From the NCBI RefSeq assembly GCF_030412785.1, contig NZ_CP125298.1:62001-126000 (forward strand): 64,000 bases of DNA. The letters run 5' to 3'. How positions within the stretch are numbered: the first letter of the stretch is position 1; each line of letters starts with the position of its first letter. Of this stretch, positions 1 to 7,904 are shown piece by piece. Origin of the DNA: Paraburkholderia sabiae. GTDB taxonomy: Bacteria > Pseudomonadota > Gammaproteobacteria > Burkholderiales > Burkholderiaceae. The position numbers and the translations under genes are program-made. A model generated the notes under the pieces. That model ran no database searches. It was given only the letters and a program-made list of their open reading frames with translations, and was not told the origin of the DNA.

Positions 1-1067
1 GGCATGTCGAGCGGTGCGACGCGTGCGGCCATCAGCGCATCGCCTACGACTCGTGCCGCAATAGACATTGCCCGAAGTGCCAGTCGCTCGCCCGCGCGCA
101 ATGGCTTGAACGCCGGCAGGCCGAGCTGCTTCCCGAGACCGAGTACTTCCATGTCGTCTTCACGCTTCCCGAACCCATCGCGGCTCTCGCGTACCAGAAC
201 AAACGCGTGCTCTACGACATGCTGTTTCGCGCCAGCGCCGAGACGCTGCGCACGATCGCCGCCGACCCCAGACATCTCGGTGCCGAAATCGGCTTCATCA
301 CGATCCTGCACACGTGGGGGCAGAATCTGCTGCATCATCCGCACGTGCATTGCGTTGTGCCGGGCGGCGGCATCGCCCCGGATGGCGAGCACTGGATCGC
401 CTGCCGTCCCGGCTTCTTCCTGCCGGTACGGGTCCTGTCACGGCTCTTCCGACGGCTCTTTACACAGCAGCTGCGCCGCGCATTCGACGCCGGCACGTTG
501 CGCTTCCATGGCCAGCTCGAGCCGCTGCGTGATGCCCGGGCGTTCGCGGCCTGGCTTGCACCCGCGGCACGGGCGGAGTGGGTGGTCTACGCCAAGCCAC
601 CCTTTGGCGGTGCCGAACACGTGCTCGATTACCTGGGCCGCTACACCCACCGCGTCGCCATCTCCAACAACCGGCTGCTCGCCTTCGACGGGCACACCGT
701 GCAGTTCCGCTGGAAGGACTACCGGTACGAGTCCAGACAAAGAACCATGACGCTCACGGCCGACGAGTTCATCCGTCGCTTCCTGCTGCATGTGCTGCCT
801 GACGGCTTCAAGCGCATTCGCAGCTACGGGTGGCTCGCCAACTGCCACCGTGCCGACAGGCTCGCCACCTGCAGGCAGCTGCTCGGTGTCGAGGCTCCCG
901 CCGCTGCCGCAGCCGAGCCCGGGGAAGACTACCGTGACCGCTACCAGCGACTCACCGGCAGGTCACTGCGCGACTGCCCCGTCTGTGGCAAGGGACACAT
1001 GCTCCGCATCGAAGACATGCCCGGCAGCCTTCCACGAGCCCCGCCAGGTCCCACCCATGCGCGCTAG
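1..1067 (+). CDS. IS91-family transposase, 5' end outside window
   Basis: Single-strand (HUH, Y1-type) transposase that moves an IS91/IS801-like element by rolling-circle transposition. The reading frame is already open at base 3 and shows the N-terminal zinc-binding block with the Cys/His cluster CRNRHCPKCQ near bases 54-83. The HUH metal-binding motif HPHVHC lies at about 336-353, followed by the family-typical YLGRYTHR segment near 630-655 and a C-terminal Cys pair (CPVCGKG). The true start lies left of base 1, so the protein is partial in this window. The stop is at 1065-1067. The neighbour downstream is another broken transposase, so this is part of an IS pile-up. Family assignment is firm; whether the element is active cannot be judged. 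Confidence 0.9.
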   Translation, partial: HVERCDACGHQRIAYDSCRNRHCPKCQSLARAQWLERRQAELLPETEYFHVVFTLPEPIAALAYQNKRVLYDMLFRASAETLRTIAADPRHLGAEIGFITILHTWGQNLLHHPHVHCVVPGGGIAPDGEHWIACRPGFFLPVRVLSRLFRRLFTQQLRRAFDAGTLRFHGQLEPLRDARAFAAWLAPAARAEWVVYAKPPFGGAEHVLDYLGRYTHRVAISNNRLLAFDGHTVQFRWKDYRYESRQRTMTLTADEFIRRFLLHVLPDGFKRIRSYGWLANCHRADRLATCRQLLGVEAPAAAAAEPGEDYRDRYQRLTGRSLRDCPVCGKGHMLRIEDMPGSLPRAPPGPTHAR

Positions 1068-1338
1068 TTGCCACCGCACCTGTTTCCGCACACGTTCGCC
1101 TTTCCTGAAGAGGTCAACGCGGCTGCACTCGTGCCTTCGATCTGCTGGCGCACCTGCGTACTCCAGAACGGCGGGTGATTTGCCGGTTCACCCGCACATT
1201 CCCGCTTCCTTTACACGTGATGCTTCCCACTCCCGTCAGAAGTACCGGTCTGATCGCCCCTGCAAGACATCACAAATTACCGCGGCGGTCATTCAATACC
1301 CATAGCGGCCACCGCCTGTGGAGCGGTTCAGCACAAAC
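1068..1338. other. Non-coding stretch downstream of the IS91 transposase
   Basis: No convincing gene. It probably contains the 3' terminus of the IS91-like element, but I could not define the end. Short plus-strand open frames here look like continuations of shadow frames of the transposase. Confidence 0.4.
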
Positions 1339-1417
1339 ATTTTTTTGATTACCGGTCGCGGATCCGGTCCGACGACATGGTGATGCGCTGGTTGCCGCGA
1401 CCGCCAACCAAAAAAAT
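1339..1417. repeat. 79-bp imperfect inverted repeat with T7/A7 outer ends
   Basis: Left arm 1339-1361 begins with A then seven T. Right arm 1395-1417 ends with seven A then T. The arms match at about 19 of 23 positions around a 33-nt loop. The structure sits exactly where the 5' part of the IS66 transposase is missing. It could be a transcription terminator, a fused pair of IS ends or a tiny MITE-like element; I cannot tell which. Confidence 0.6.
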
Positions 1418-1423
1418 CTCTGC

Positions 1424-1445
1424 AAAATGTTGCGCGCAACATTTT
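1424..1445. repeat. Perfect 22-bp palindrome at the IS66 breakpoint
   Basis: The half-site AAAATGTTGCG is followed immediately by its exact reverse complement, with no loop. IS66 homology begins right at its right edge (about 1443). It may be a protein-binding site or a recombination junction. Confidence 0.7.
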
Positions 1446-1959
1446 AGCGGCTACAAGAACAGCTTTACCCGAGGCATCACGGAGATCGGCTGTGCTGCAC
1501 ATGCGCGACGCAAGTTCTTCGAGCTGCATGCAAACCATCAGAGCGAGATCGCCGGGCGGGCATTGAAATACTTCGGCACGCTATACGAAATCGAACGGGA
1601 AGCCGCGGTGCTTGATCCCGATGCACGGCGTGCGCTGCGCCAGAGCCGTTCGAGACCGGTGATGGATGCTTTGCATGCGTGGATGAGCGCGCAGCGGTGC
1701 CTGGTTCCAGAGGCCTCAGGAATTGCGAAAGCCCTGGACTACAACCTCAATCGCTGGGCGGCGCTCACGCGCTATCTCGACGATGGGCACGTGCCCATTG
1801 ATAACAACTGGGTTGAGAACCAGATCCGTCCCTGGGCGATCGGCAGGGCCAACTGGATGTTCGCAGGCTCTCTGCGCGCGGGGCAGCGTGCCGCAGCGAT
1901 CATGAGCCTGATCCGCTCGACTCAACTCAATGGGCATGACCCGTATGCGTATCTCAAGG

Positions 1960-3471
1960 CTTGCAATTACCCACTTCTTTTTAGCGCGAGTTCATAGCCG
2001 ATCTGGATGTCAGTCAGACGTCGCATCCCACGCCACATCACGGTATTGCCCGGCGGAGGGTCACTGGCACGCGCAAGGTAACCACCGAGCTGGGCGAGCC
2101 TGATGACGTTGCGCACGAGCGGTGGTGCCTGTGCGTTATGAGACGTGTCCTGAACGACGTGTTCAAGCAGGTCGATTTCGGTGCGTGTGAACGCGAGTTC
2201 GGCTGCGGCCCGTGGCGCCGAGCGGCCGAGCATGGTGATCCAGAATATGCGCCAGCTCAGGATGCAGAAGACTGCGATCAGGTTCGTTAGCCGGTCGGCT
2301 GTACGAAGTCGGGACTCTTCGGCCTTGCAGCCCGACTTCAGGATTTTGTGGAAGGTTTCGATTTTCCAGCGCATTGCATACCAGTCAAGTTTCTCGATTG
2401 CCTCGGCACGAGAGCGGACCGGCAGGTTGGTGATGAGTTTCCATTCTATAGGGGCACGCCCGGGCGGCGGATCTCGCTCCTGCGCGTGAAGTACTGTTAG
2501 CTGTAACGCGGGGTAGCGGCTCTGCTTGCCGATGGGCGGCAGAACAGTCATTGGCGCATAGCGCAGTTCGAGCGTCGCGGTCATCGGACGGCCCTTCGCA
2601 TCGCGAAGCTCGACGCGATGGAGTCCCTTTACCTGAACCTGCCGCATGGCTTTGGAGATCGTGTGCTGACCATCTCCCGCGAGCCTGTCGACACAGGTAC
2701 GCACGAGGAAGTAGGTGGAAAGATCATATGCGGTGCAAAACAGCTCGTAGATGTCGCTTTCCCGGTCACCGATGTGAATGCAACGCACAGGATCGTCGAG
2801 AAGTTCAGTCGACTGGCGCATATTTTCCAGCCAGCGCCAGCTTTCCTTTTCCTCAATCGGTACGCGCGTGGGATTGATATGACGCTTGAGTTCAGAAGCC
2901 CCCTTGAACTGCTTTCTTGTCCAGAATTTCACTGCAGCCAGACCAAGTGGCAATCCATCGGCAGTAACAGCAAGACTCGAATGCATCAGGATGCCGCATT
3001 GCGTGAGCGGTCGTCGCGGGCCCCTGCCGTTCTTCCCCGTGCGCAGGGTCGTCTTGCCCGTGTAGCCGATGAGTTCGGGACGCTCGCGCTGGTACGAGAA
3101 TGCGGTCGTGTCCTGCAGGATAAGCACCGGCCCATCGGTGGCCTTCACACGCTCGGCGCTCGCCTGGAAATGTCCGCTCAGGATATCGTGTTCGCTGACG
3201 CGGTCATTGGACAGAAACCGGTACGCAGCCTTGGTCGAAGCCCAGTCCTGACAGGCGAACGGGATCGTCTGCCCCATGCCGTCCCACAGCTTCTCGAGCA
3301 GGCTTGCGAAGCGGCGGCGCAGCCTGGTGTCCTGGAATTCGCTTCCCTGGACTTCCAGATCGAACCACGAACGATCATCCGCGTGTCGCTTACCGGCCAT
3401 CCCGCGTGCGTATGGAATGTGACGTATGCCAGGTTACCAGGTTTCGCGCTGGAGATGTGGGTAATTGCAAG
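1960..3471 (-). mobile_element. IS4-family (Tn5/IS50-like) insertion sequence, 1512 bp, with 9-bp target duplication
   Basis: The 15-bp terminal inverted repeats are CTTGCAATTACCCAC at 1960-1974 and its exact complement at 3457-3471; similarity continues imperfectly inward. The target ATCTCAAGG is directly repeated at 1951-1959 and 3472-3480, 9 bp as expected for Tn5-like enzymes. Clean ends and an intact transposase suggest a recent insertion. Confidence 0.93.
1967..3400 (-). CDS. IS4-family transposase (Tn5-like)
   Basis: A 477-residue DDE transposase that mobilises the surrounding element. The N-terminus (WFDLEVQGSEFQDTRLRRRF) matches the Tn5-type DNA-binding domain. GDRESDIYELF carries the second catalytic Asp. 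The segment YAMRWKIETFHKILK fits the IS4 signature Y-(2)-R-(3)-E-(6)-K exactly, giving the catalytic Glu. The C-terminus resembles the Tn5 dimerisation domain. Length agrees with the Tn5 family (about 450-480). No frameshift is visible and both terminal repeats are present, so it is probably functional. Its stop codon lies inside the left inverted repeat region. The opposite strand has a long open frame that is a shadow. Confidence 0.93.
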   Translation of the reverse strand: MAGKRHADDRSWFDLEVQGSEFQDTRLRRRFASLLEKLWDGMGQTIPFACQDWASTKAAYRFLSNDRVSEHDILSGHFQASAERVKATDGPVLILQDTTAFSYQRERPELIGYTGKTTLRTGKNGRGPRRPLTQCGILMHSSLAVTADGLPLGLAAVKFWTRKQFKGASELKRHINPTRVPIEEKESWRWLENMRQSTELLDDPVRCIHIGDRESDIYELFCTAYDLSTYFLVRTCVDRLAGDGQHTISKAMRQVQVKGLHRVELRDAKGRPMTATLELRYAPMTVLPPIGKQSRYPALQLTVLHAQERDPPPGRAPIEWKLITNLPVRSRAEAIEKLDWYAMRWKIETFHKILKSGCKAEESRLRTADRLTNLIAVFCILSWRIFWITMLGRSAPRAAAELAFTRTEIDLLEHVVQDTSHNAQAPPLVRNVIRLAQLGGYLARASDPPPGNTVMWRGMRRLTDIQIGYELALKRSG

Positions 3472-3662
3472 ATCTCAAGGACATCCTCACGCGCCTGCCC
3501 ACGCACAGGGCCAGCGACATTGCAGCTTTGCTGCCATACCGCTGGCAACCACTCCCAACGGCGTAATTTTGTTCTTCGAGACGCGATTGCTGTTCGCCGA
3601 TGGCAACGCTACGGCTGAGTATCTGTCAAACGACGTCATGCGCAAAACTCGAGGGATCGAGA

Positions 3663-3944
3663 TCACGGCTTGGGTCCGGCTCGCAGCTTGGAATGTATCT
3701 CCGGCCAAGGCATCGGAGTAATTTCCTCAACCAAATCTAATGCAGCAATCGGGTCTGTTTCGTTATCCGCGTACCTCCCATCTGCGCGATATCTAAATGG
3801 AAGATCATTGACCTGCTCAAAACAGAACTCGTGTCCGGGATAAGCCAACCGGACCTCGACAATCTCTCCAAGACGGTTGCGGTAGAACTTCCCTTCTTCG
3901 AGCCTTAGTCCCGACGATGGCATTTCCGCGTTCTCCTGACTCAT
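3663..3944 (-). CDS. Small conserved hypothetical protein (about 93 aa)
   Basis: Function unknown. The core reads GKFYRNRLGEIVEVR...RYRADGRYADNETDPIAALDLVEEI, a pattern (short barrel-like region, then Y-x-D-x-E-T-D-P and LVEE) that I associate with small phage-derived or plasmid-borne proteins. The start was placed at ATG 3944 (MSQENAEM) because an AAGGA-type site lies just upstream in the mRNA; the open frame extends 42 codons further, but those codons look non-coding. It lies alone between an IS-disrupted region and a decayed stretch. No domain can be named with confidence. Confidence 0.6.
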   Translation of the reverse strand: MSQENAEMPSSGLRLEEGKFYRNRLGEIVEVRLAYPGHEFCFEQVNDLPFRYRADGRYADNETDPIAALDLVEEITPMPWPEIHSKLRAGPKP

Positions 3945-4785
3945 AGTAAATTCTTTATCCTTACCCAACCTAGCAACCAATTCCAAATCGCGTTCAGTCG
4001 GCGCGTAATCGGACACCACGCCTACAGTCACACCGGTAGCGGCGAGGCAGATGATAACCGAACCGGTCAATCGCCCTTGCGAGGCGTAGCGAGCCCCCGA
4101 AAATTATCACAACATGCCGGGTGGTCTGACCAAAGCCGAATGATGCCGCACTAAGGTGCAGCGACGTTACTACGTAGATGGCTGTAATTCGCGATTGTTT
4201 TAATCTCGTTCGTCAAGGCGGGATAGCTGGTCGCTTACACGCAAGGTGCCTTCACCGGTTGCTTACGGTGATTAAACACAGTGTGTGCTTCAATTTGCGC
4301 TTACGTCAACGTGACCGCACTCGGCCGAGCGGACGCGGGGTTCTCTTGGTGCACGTACTAAGCGCGTACGGAAGCCAGATCTTGATCAGTAGCGGTGACC
4401 GTTTAGCAGTGTTCACCCGACTTTCGTGAGTCCATGCGTCAATGTCGGCACTAATCAACGGGCATAGCGGACGGCGGCGAGGAGATCGGGAGAGACAATC
4501 TGGTGAGGCCGCTTGACATAAAAACCGTCGACGGCCTTTTGCAAGACAGGCAACAACGGCGTCAAGCGTCAAGCCGCTTGCGTCCTCTGTACGCGGACGG
4601 CTTCGAAGACCGACCTGCAACAGGCACCATTCGTGGCGTCCGCGTCTGCATCACCGGATGGTGGTACAGACTCGCGAGTCATGATGAGCACCGTTTCCAG
4701 TGTCAGTGGGCGCCTCATGCAAGCCGGCGCAAATCTCGACGACCTGGCGCTCACGAAGGATTGGGCGATCGACGCCACCGACGAC
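3945..4785. other. Gene-poor stretch; its right half is homologous to 61.6-61.9 kb
   Basis: From 3945 to about 4500 I see no supported gene. From about 4503 to 4785 the DNA is clearly related to bases 61640-61908 at the other end of the window, including shared segments such as GACGGATGGTGG-like and CTCATGCAA blocks, and it leads into the 3' end of the DNA-binding gene in both places. Open frames exist on both strands but conservation of a single frame is not obvious, so it is annotated as a duplicated non-coding or decayed flank. Confidence 0.55.
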
Positions 4786-6186
4786 TTACAACAAGACCGC
4801 TTGCTGTAGAAGTTCCAGCGCTTTCAACTCATCCAGTCGGCCCGTGCGCGCCTTACCTGCCAGCGTCTTGATCAATGCTTCTGCTATCGGCGCAATACCG
4901 TAGAGATTCTCCAGGCTGGTCACAGGAGAAGAGGGGAGCAGGGCCGGACCTGGCGGTACGGCCACGGAGACGCGTCGCGACTGCTGCATCGCCCCATCGG
5001 GCGCAGATTTGGCTACCGAAACCGCTTCATGATTTTCATCGAATGAACGGCTGGCGAGGTCGTCGGGGAAGTCATTGACATCGGCGCGCGGGCTGTCGAC
5101 GATCGTTTGCACGTCGTCCGCGGCGTCCGCCGAAACAGGTGCGGAGCTTTCCGAAGCGCCCAGGGCGGTCGCCCGCTTGCGCCTCGTGCGCACCTTCCCG
5201 TCGACGCTTTCTCCCTGCACGCCATCGTTCGTGGCTGGCGCAGGCGCCCCCTGTTGTTGAACAGGTGCACGGCCGCGCGGAGCGGGCGTGAGCATTTGCG
5301 ACACTGGCTCTGGAATCTCGGCTTCCGTGCGCGGACTGTCTAACCAGCCGACGGGCAATCCGAGTCGCTCCGTGAACCGGTTTGCTTCGACACCATCCAT
5401 TCGCTTCTTGCCGTTTAGCCGATCGGCGATGTTGAACCCACTCATCTCCGTGACCACGCCGAGTCTTACTTTTGATCCGTTGCGACTCGTGAGAAGGCGG
5501 AGGTTAGCGCGTCGAATGTTCTCGACCTCGGCGCTGTCGCTCAATGCCAGCGGTTGCTGCTGGGGCGTCCTGGGAGACGTCTTGTCCGTCGGGCGCGCAG
5601 CCTTGAGCGGCGCACGAGATTTGGTCTGTTCAGGCGTGTCGCCTCGACGATTCCTGACGGCTCGCGGCGAACCGCCAGCAGCTACTTTCTTTGGCATTTG
5701 CGCTTCCTCGGAAACACTATCTTCAGGAACGGGTTGCTGGTCGACGGTCCTGGCGGGAGTCAGTTCAGGTGCTTCGGACTCTGCGTCGAATCCTTCATCG
5801 ATCTGGACGAAGTCGAGCGGTGACTTCAGACGAGTGATGGTCTCGTCCGCGAGCGCAGGATTGGGCTGGTCAAAAAATCCATGCGGTAACCCAAGTGTGG
5901 TTTCCATGTGGAAGGCGGTCTCGGGCGTGAACCGCTCGCCTTTTATCAGTTCTGCCACACGCGTCATGTTCGATTCGAGCGCAATGGCGATATTCTCTGC
6001 GCCTACCGCGTCGACCAGAAACTGAAACGATCGTGTTTTGAAGATGGAGGCAGTCTGGGCGGAGTCCCGTGGAGGCGCCTTCACATACGGTGGTCCCGGC
6101 CGTTGTGGCGGAGACTTTTTCTCGTGGCGAGGCTGATGTTGGCCGTTGCGCCGGGATCCCGCATTGCGTCCGCGGGCTTGACTCAT
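4786..6186 (-). CDS. Putative DNA-binding protein with two repressor-like HTH segments
   Basis: A 466-residue protein of unknown role. Two segments resemble the end of Cro/C1-type (XRE) domains: residues about 50-110 (GERFTPETAFHMETTLGLP, then GFFD) and about 221-287 (GFNIADRLNGKKRMDGVEAN, then FTERLGLPVGWLD). The pattern LGLP-x-GWLD is typical of phage-repressor-like HTH domains. The linkers are long, Pro/Ala/Arg-rich and probably disordered. The C-terminal 40 residues (IAPIAEALIKTLAGKARTGR, then ELLQQAVLL) form a predicted helix conserved in the copies at 61909 and 62135. Start ATG 6186 is preferred over 6201 because GGAG lies 9 nt upstream. It could be a nucleoid-associated or regulatory protein; DNA binding is inferred only from motif resemblance. 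Confidence 0.75.
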   Translation of the reverse strand: MSQARGRNAGSRRNGQHQPRHEKKSPPQRPGPPYVKAPPRDSAQTASIFKTRSFQFLVDAVGAENIAIALESNMTRVAELIKGERFTPETAFHMETTLGLPHGFFDQPNPALADETITRLKSPLDFVQIDEGFDAESEAPELTPARTVDQQPVPEDSVSEEAQMPKKVAAGGSPRAVRNRRGDTPEQTKSRAPLKAARPTDKTSPRTPQQQPLALSDSAEVENIRRANLRLLTSRNGSKVRLGVVTEMSGFNIADRLNGKKRMDGVEANRFTERLGLPVGWLDSPRTEAEIPEPVSQMLTPAPRGRAPVQQQGAPAPATNDGVQGESVDGKVRTRRKRATALGASESSAPVSADAADDVQTIVDSPRADVNDFPDDLASRSFDENHEAVSVAKSAPDGAMQQSRRVSVAVPPGPALLPSSPVTSLENLYGIAPIAEALIKTLAGKARTGRLDELKALELLQQAVLL

Positions 6187-6393
6187 AAATGACGGCTCCA
6201 TGCGATGTGGCTATTCCGGATCTGCTGATTATAGACGAGGCGATGTCGGCATTTGACGCCGTCCTCAGGCTGTCACATTCTGGGATTATGCTTTTGTCCC
6301 TCGGTAGTCAGCCCACGGTTGTGGGCGTCATGGAGCGCCCGTCACCGCAAAAGCTCACGACCGGCGTTTCTCTCTTTGCATCAGGAGCATCCC

Positions 6394-6588
6394 GTGTTGA
6401 GCGCCCACGAATTCGCAACATTGATGCTGGTCAAGGACTCTGCCGATCACATTGCTGATCGGGAAGAACTTGGTGCGTTGCTTGAACGCCAGCTCGTCGC
6501 ACTGGAGCGACTTGCGGGCGGGGCTGTACGCCCTCGCATCACGGAGGACGGGGAGTCTCTTCTCCGTCACCTCGCCTTTATCAATTGA
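6394..6588 (+). CDS. Small conserved hypothetical protein (64 aa)
   Basis: The product begins VLSAHEFATLMLVKD and has a helical pattern (REELGALLERQLVALERL) ending in a short basic segment. I recall similar small burkholderial proteins of unknown function. Start GTG 6394 is chosen because CAGGAG ends 6 nt before it; TTG 6397 is possible. It is divergent from the DNA-binding gene at 6186 and convergent with the Sel1-like gene. Confidence 0.6.
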   Translation: MLSAHEFATLMLVKDSADHIADREELGALLERQLVALERLAGGAVRPRITEDGESLLRHLAFIN

Positions 6589-6648
6589 TGGCAAATATCC
6601 GTCGGTGCCGCCTGAAATCTGCCAACCGCACGAGCGGGCGCCAGGTAT

Positions 6649-7410
6649 TCAACGCAGCGCTTCAAGGCGGCGTTGGCAAATTTTGTCATCTCCACCGCGT
6701 CGATAACTCTGCATCGCCTTCGTGCGGTCCGGGATAAATCCGTTGTCGTTCGCACCCCACTGGCCTTCCCAGAAAAGCCCGAGATTGAGTGCTGCGGCTT
6801 TGTGTCCAAGCTCAATGGCTTGCTCGTAGAGCGATCGCGCACAGCTTACATCAACCTGCATTCCCCGTCCGAGCCGAGCGCTGTCGGCCAGCGCGGCGGC
6901 AGCCATACCGCGCAGACGACTGTCCGCGGTTTCATCTTTCATCACGTCGTCAAGAATCGCGTTCCCGGTTTCGAAGTCCGCTTCACCTCCCGTGGGCGTA
7001 ACCAGAGAAATGGCCATGGCTACCCGCCATGCAGGATGGCGGTTCACACCGATGCGTTCGAGTAACCAGCGGCCGAGATACGCTGCGCCATCCAGCGTGC
7101 TGATGAGAAGCGCGTTTGCGATGACAGCGAGGGACTCGGGTGACAGGAATCCCGTCTTGTTCGCCGCGAGCACGTGCCTGCAAAATTTCTCGACATCGAG
7201 AGTAGGGTCGGCGCGACGCAACTGATGCCATTCCCGCTCGATCGACCCAACCCAGCTTTCCATTTGCACGGTGAGCAACCCGGTGGTGAAGAATGCACCT
7301 GATTCTAACTCACCTTTTACGTCTCCCAATTGAAATCTGTGGGCGCACGACGGTGCCGCCCCCAATTTTTCCTGTTGCATTGCAAAATCGATCAGCCTAT
7401 GACCATCCAT
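6649..7410 (-). CDS. Sel1/TPR-like repeat protein
   Basis: A 253-residue, probably cytoplasmic protein with no signal peptide. The C-terminal half has Sel1-like helical repeats: SRLRGMAAAALADSARLGRG and ARSLYEQAIELGHKAAALNL, followed by GLFWEGQW. Such solenoids mediate protein contacts. The C-terminal motif WGANDNGFIPDRTKAMQSYR recurs in a decayed remnant at 21870-22016, so the family was present at least twice here. The start is uncertain: ATG 7410 or 7380. Its 5' end faces the CopG gene with almost no intergenic space, so the two may share a promoter region. Target unknown. Confidence 0.68.
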   Translation of the reverse strand: MDGHRLIDFAMQQEKLGAAPSCAHRFQLGDVKGELESGAFFTTGLLTVQMESWVGSIEREWHQLRRADPTLDVEKFCRHVLAANKTGFLSPESLAVIANALLISTLDGAAYLGRWLLERIGVNRHPAWRVAMAISLVTPTGGEADFETGNAILDDVMKDETADSRLRGMAAAALADSARLGRGMQVDVSCARSLYEQAIELGHKAAALNLGLFWEGQWGANDNGFIPDRTKAMQSYRRGGDDKICQRRLEALR

Positions 7411-7425
7411 ATGGATGGTGAATGG

Positions 7426-7860
7426 ATGGCGGAGATGAAAAAAGAAGCAATGATTGAAGGGCCGCGTGCACGGGGCAGTGAGTCAGAAAAAATCACGATC
7501 AACCTCGGTCCGATCGATCTCGGCCAAATCGATCTTCTCGTTGAGGAAGGCTTCTATTCAAACCGGACCGACCTTATCCGCACGGCAATACGAAACCAGC
7601 TCGCGCTTCATGCACCCGTCGTCAAGCAGACCGTCGAGCGTCGCGCGCTTGTGCTCGGGATGCAGCATTTTTCGAGGCAGGATCTCGAGGCGGTTCGTGA
7701 CGCCCGGGAGCGTCTAAAGATCCAGGTGCTGGGCCTGGCCAGCATTGCCACCGACGTGTCCCCGGAACTCGCATCGGAGACCATCGAAAGTGTGGTGGTA
7801 CTCGGAGCCTTTCATGCAACGCCAGCGGTCAAAAAGGCGCTCGCGGGAAGAATCCGTTAG
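7426..7860 (+). CDS. CopG-family ribbon-helix-helix regulator
   Basis: About 144 residues. The stretch SEKITINLGPIDLGQIDLLV followed by EEGFYSNRTDLIRTAIRNQL is a typical CopG/MetJ-type ribbon-helix-helix domain (beta strand KITINL, then two helices) near residues 25-65. The remainder has a Glu/Arg-rich central helix and a C-terminal segment absent from minimal CopG proteins. It is followed after 44 nt by the esterase gene; I recall this regulator-esterase order in Burkholderia, so co-expression or regulation of the esterase is likely. Start ATG 7426 (MAEMKKEAM) is preferred by resemblance; ATG 7399 and TTG 7330 are in frame. Confidence 0.8.
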   Translation: MAEMKKEAMIEGPRARGSESEKITINLGPIDLGQIDLLVEEGFYSNRTDLIRTAIRNQLALHAPVVKQTVERRALVLGMQHFSRQDLEAVRDARERLKIQVLGLASIATDVSPELASETIESVVVLGAFHATPAVKKALAGRIR

Positions 7861-7904
7861 TCGCTAGCCCGACCCCCAAACGTAGGTGACAACCGGACAA
7901 AGAA

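Larger units (their letters stand above)
1443..3566 (+). pseudogene. IS66-family transposase (TnpC) C-terminal remnant, split by an IS4 element
   Basis: Remnant of the DDE transposase of an IS66-type element. From about 1443 the frame reads FSGYKNSF...GCAAHARRKFF...YFGTLYEIE...PIDNNWVENQIRP, the classical IS66 catalytic C-terminal half. At base 1959 it is cut inside the YLKD region by the IS4 element (1960-3471). When that element and one 9-bp repeat are removed, the frame resumes with KDILTRLPTHRASDIAALL and ends at TAA 3564-3566. The N-terminal half (leucine zipper and zinc finger) is absent; its place is taken by the inverted repeats at 1339-1445. The gene was therefore already broken, or was broken separately, and the IS4 insertion is a second event. 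It cannot make functional transposase. Confidence 0.88.

Noticed and set aside
2618..3721. Plus-strand open frame of 367 codons
   Set aside because: It lies opposite the IS4 transposase, whose motifs and terminal repeats are unmistakable. Composition is that of an antisense shadow.
5288..6025. Plus-strand open frame (245 codons) repeated as 62622-63344
   Set aside because: It is conserved between the two copies only because the opposite-strand DNA-binding gene is. The forward protein has HTH-like motifs and disorder consistent with its family; the reverse is Ser-rich without structure.
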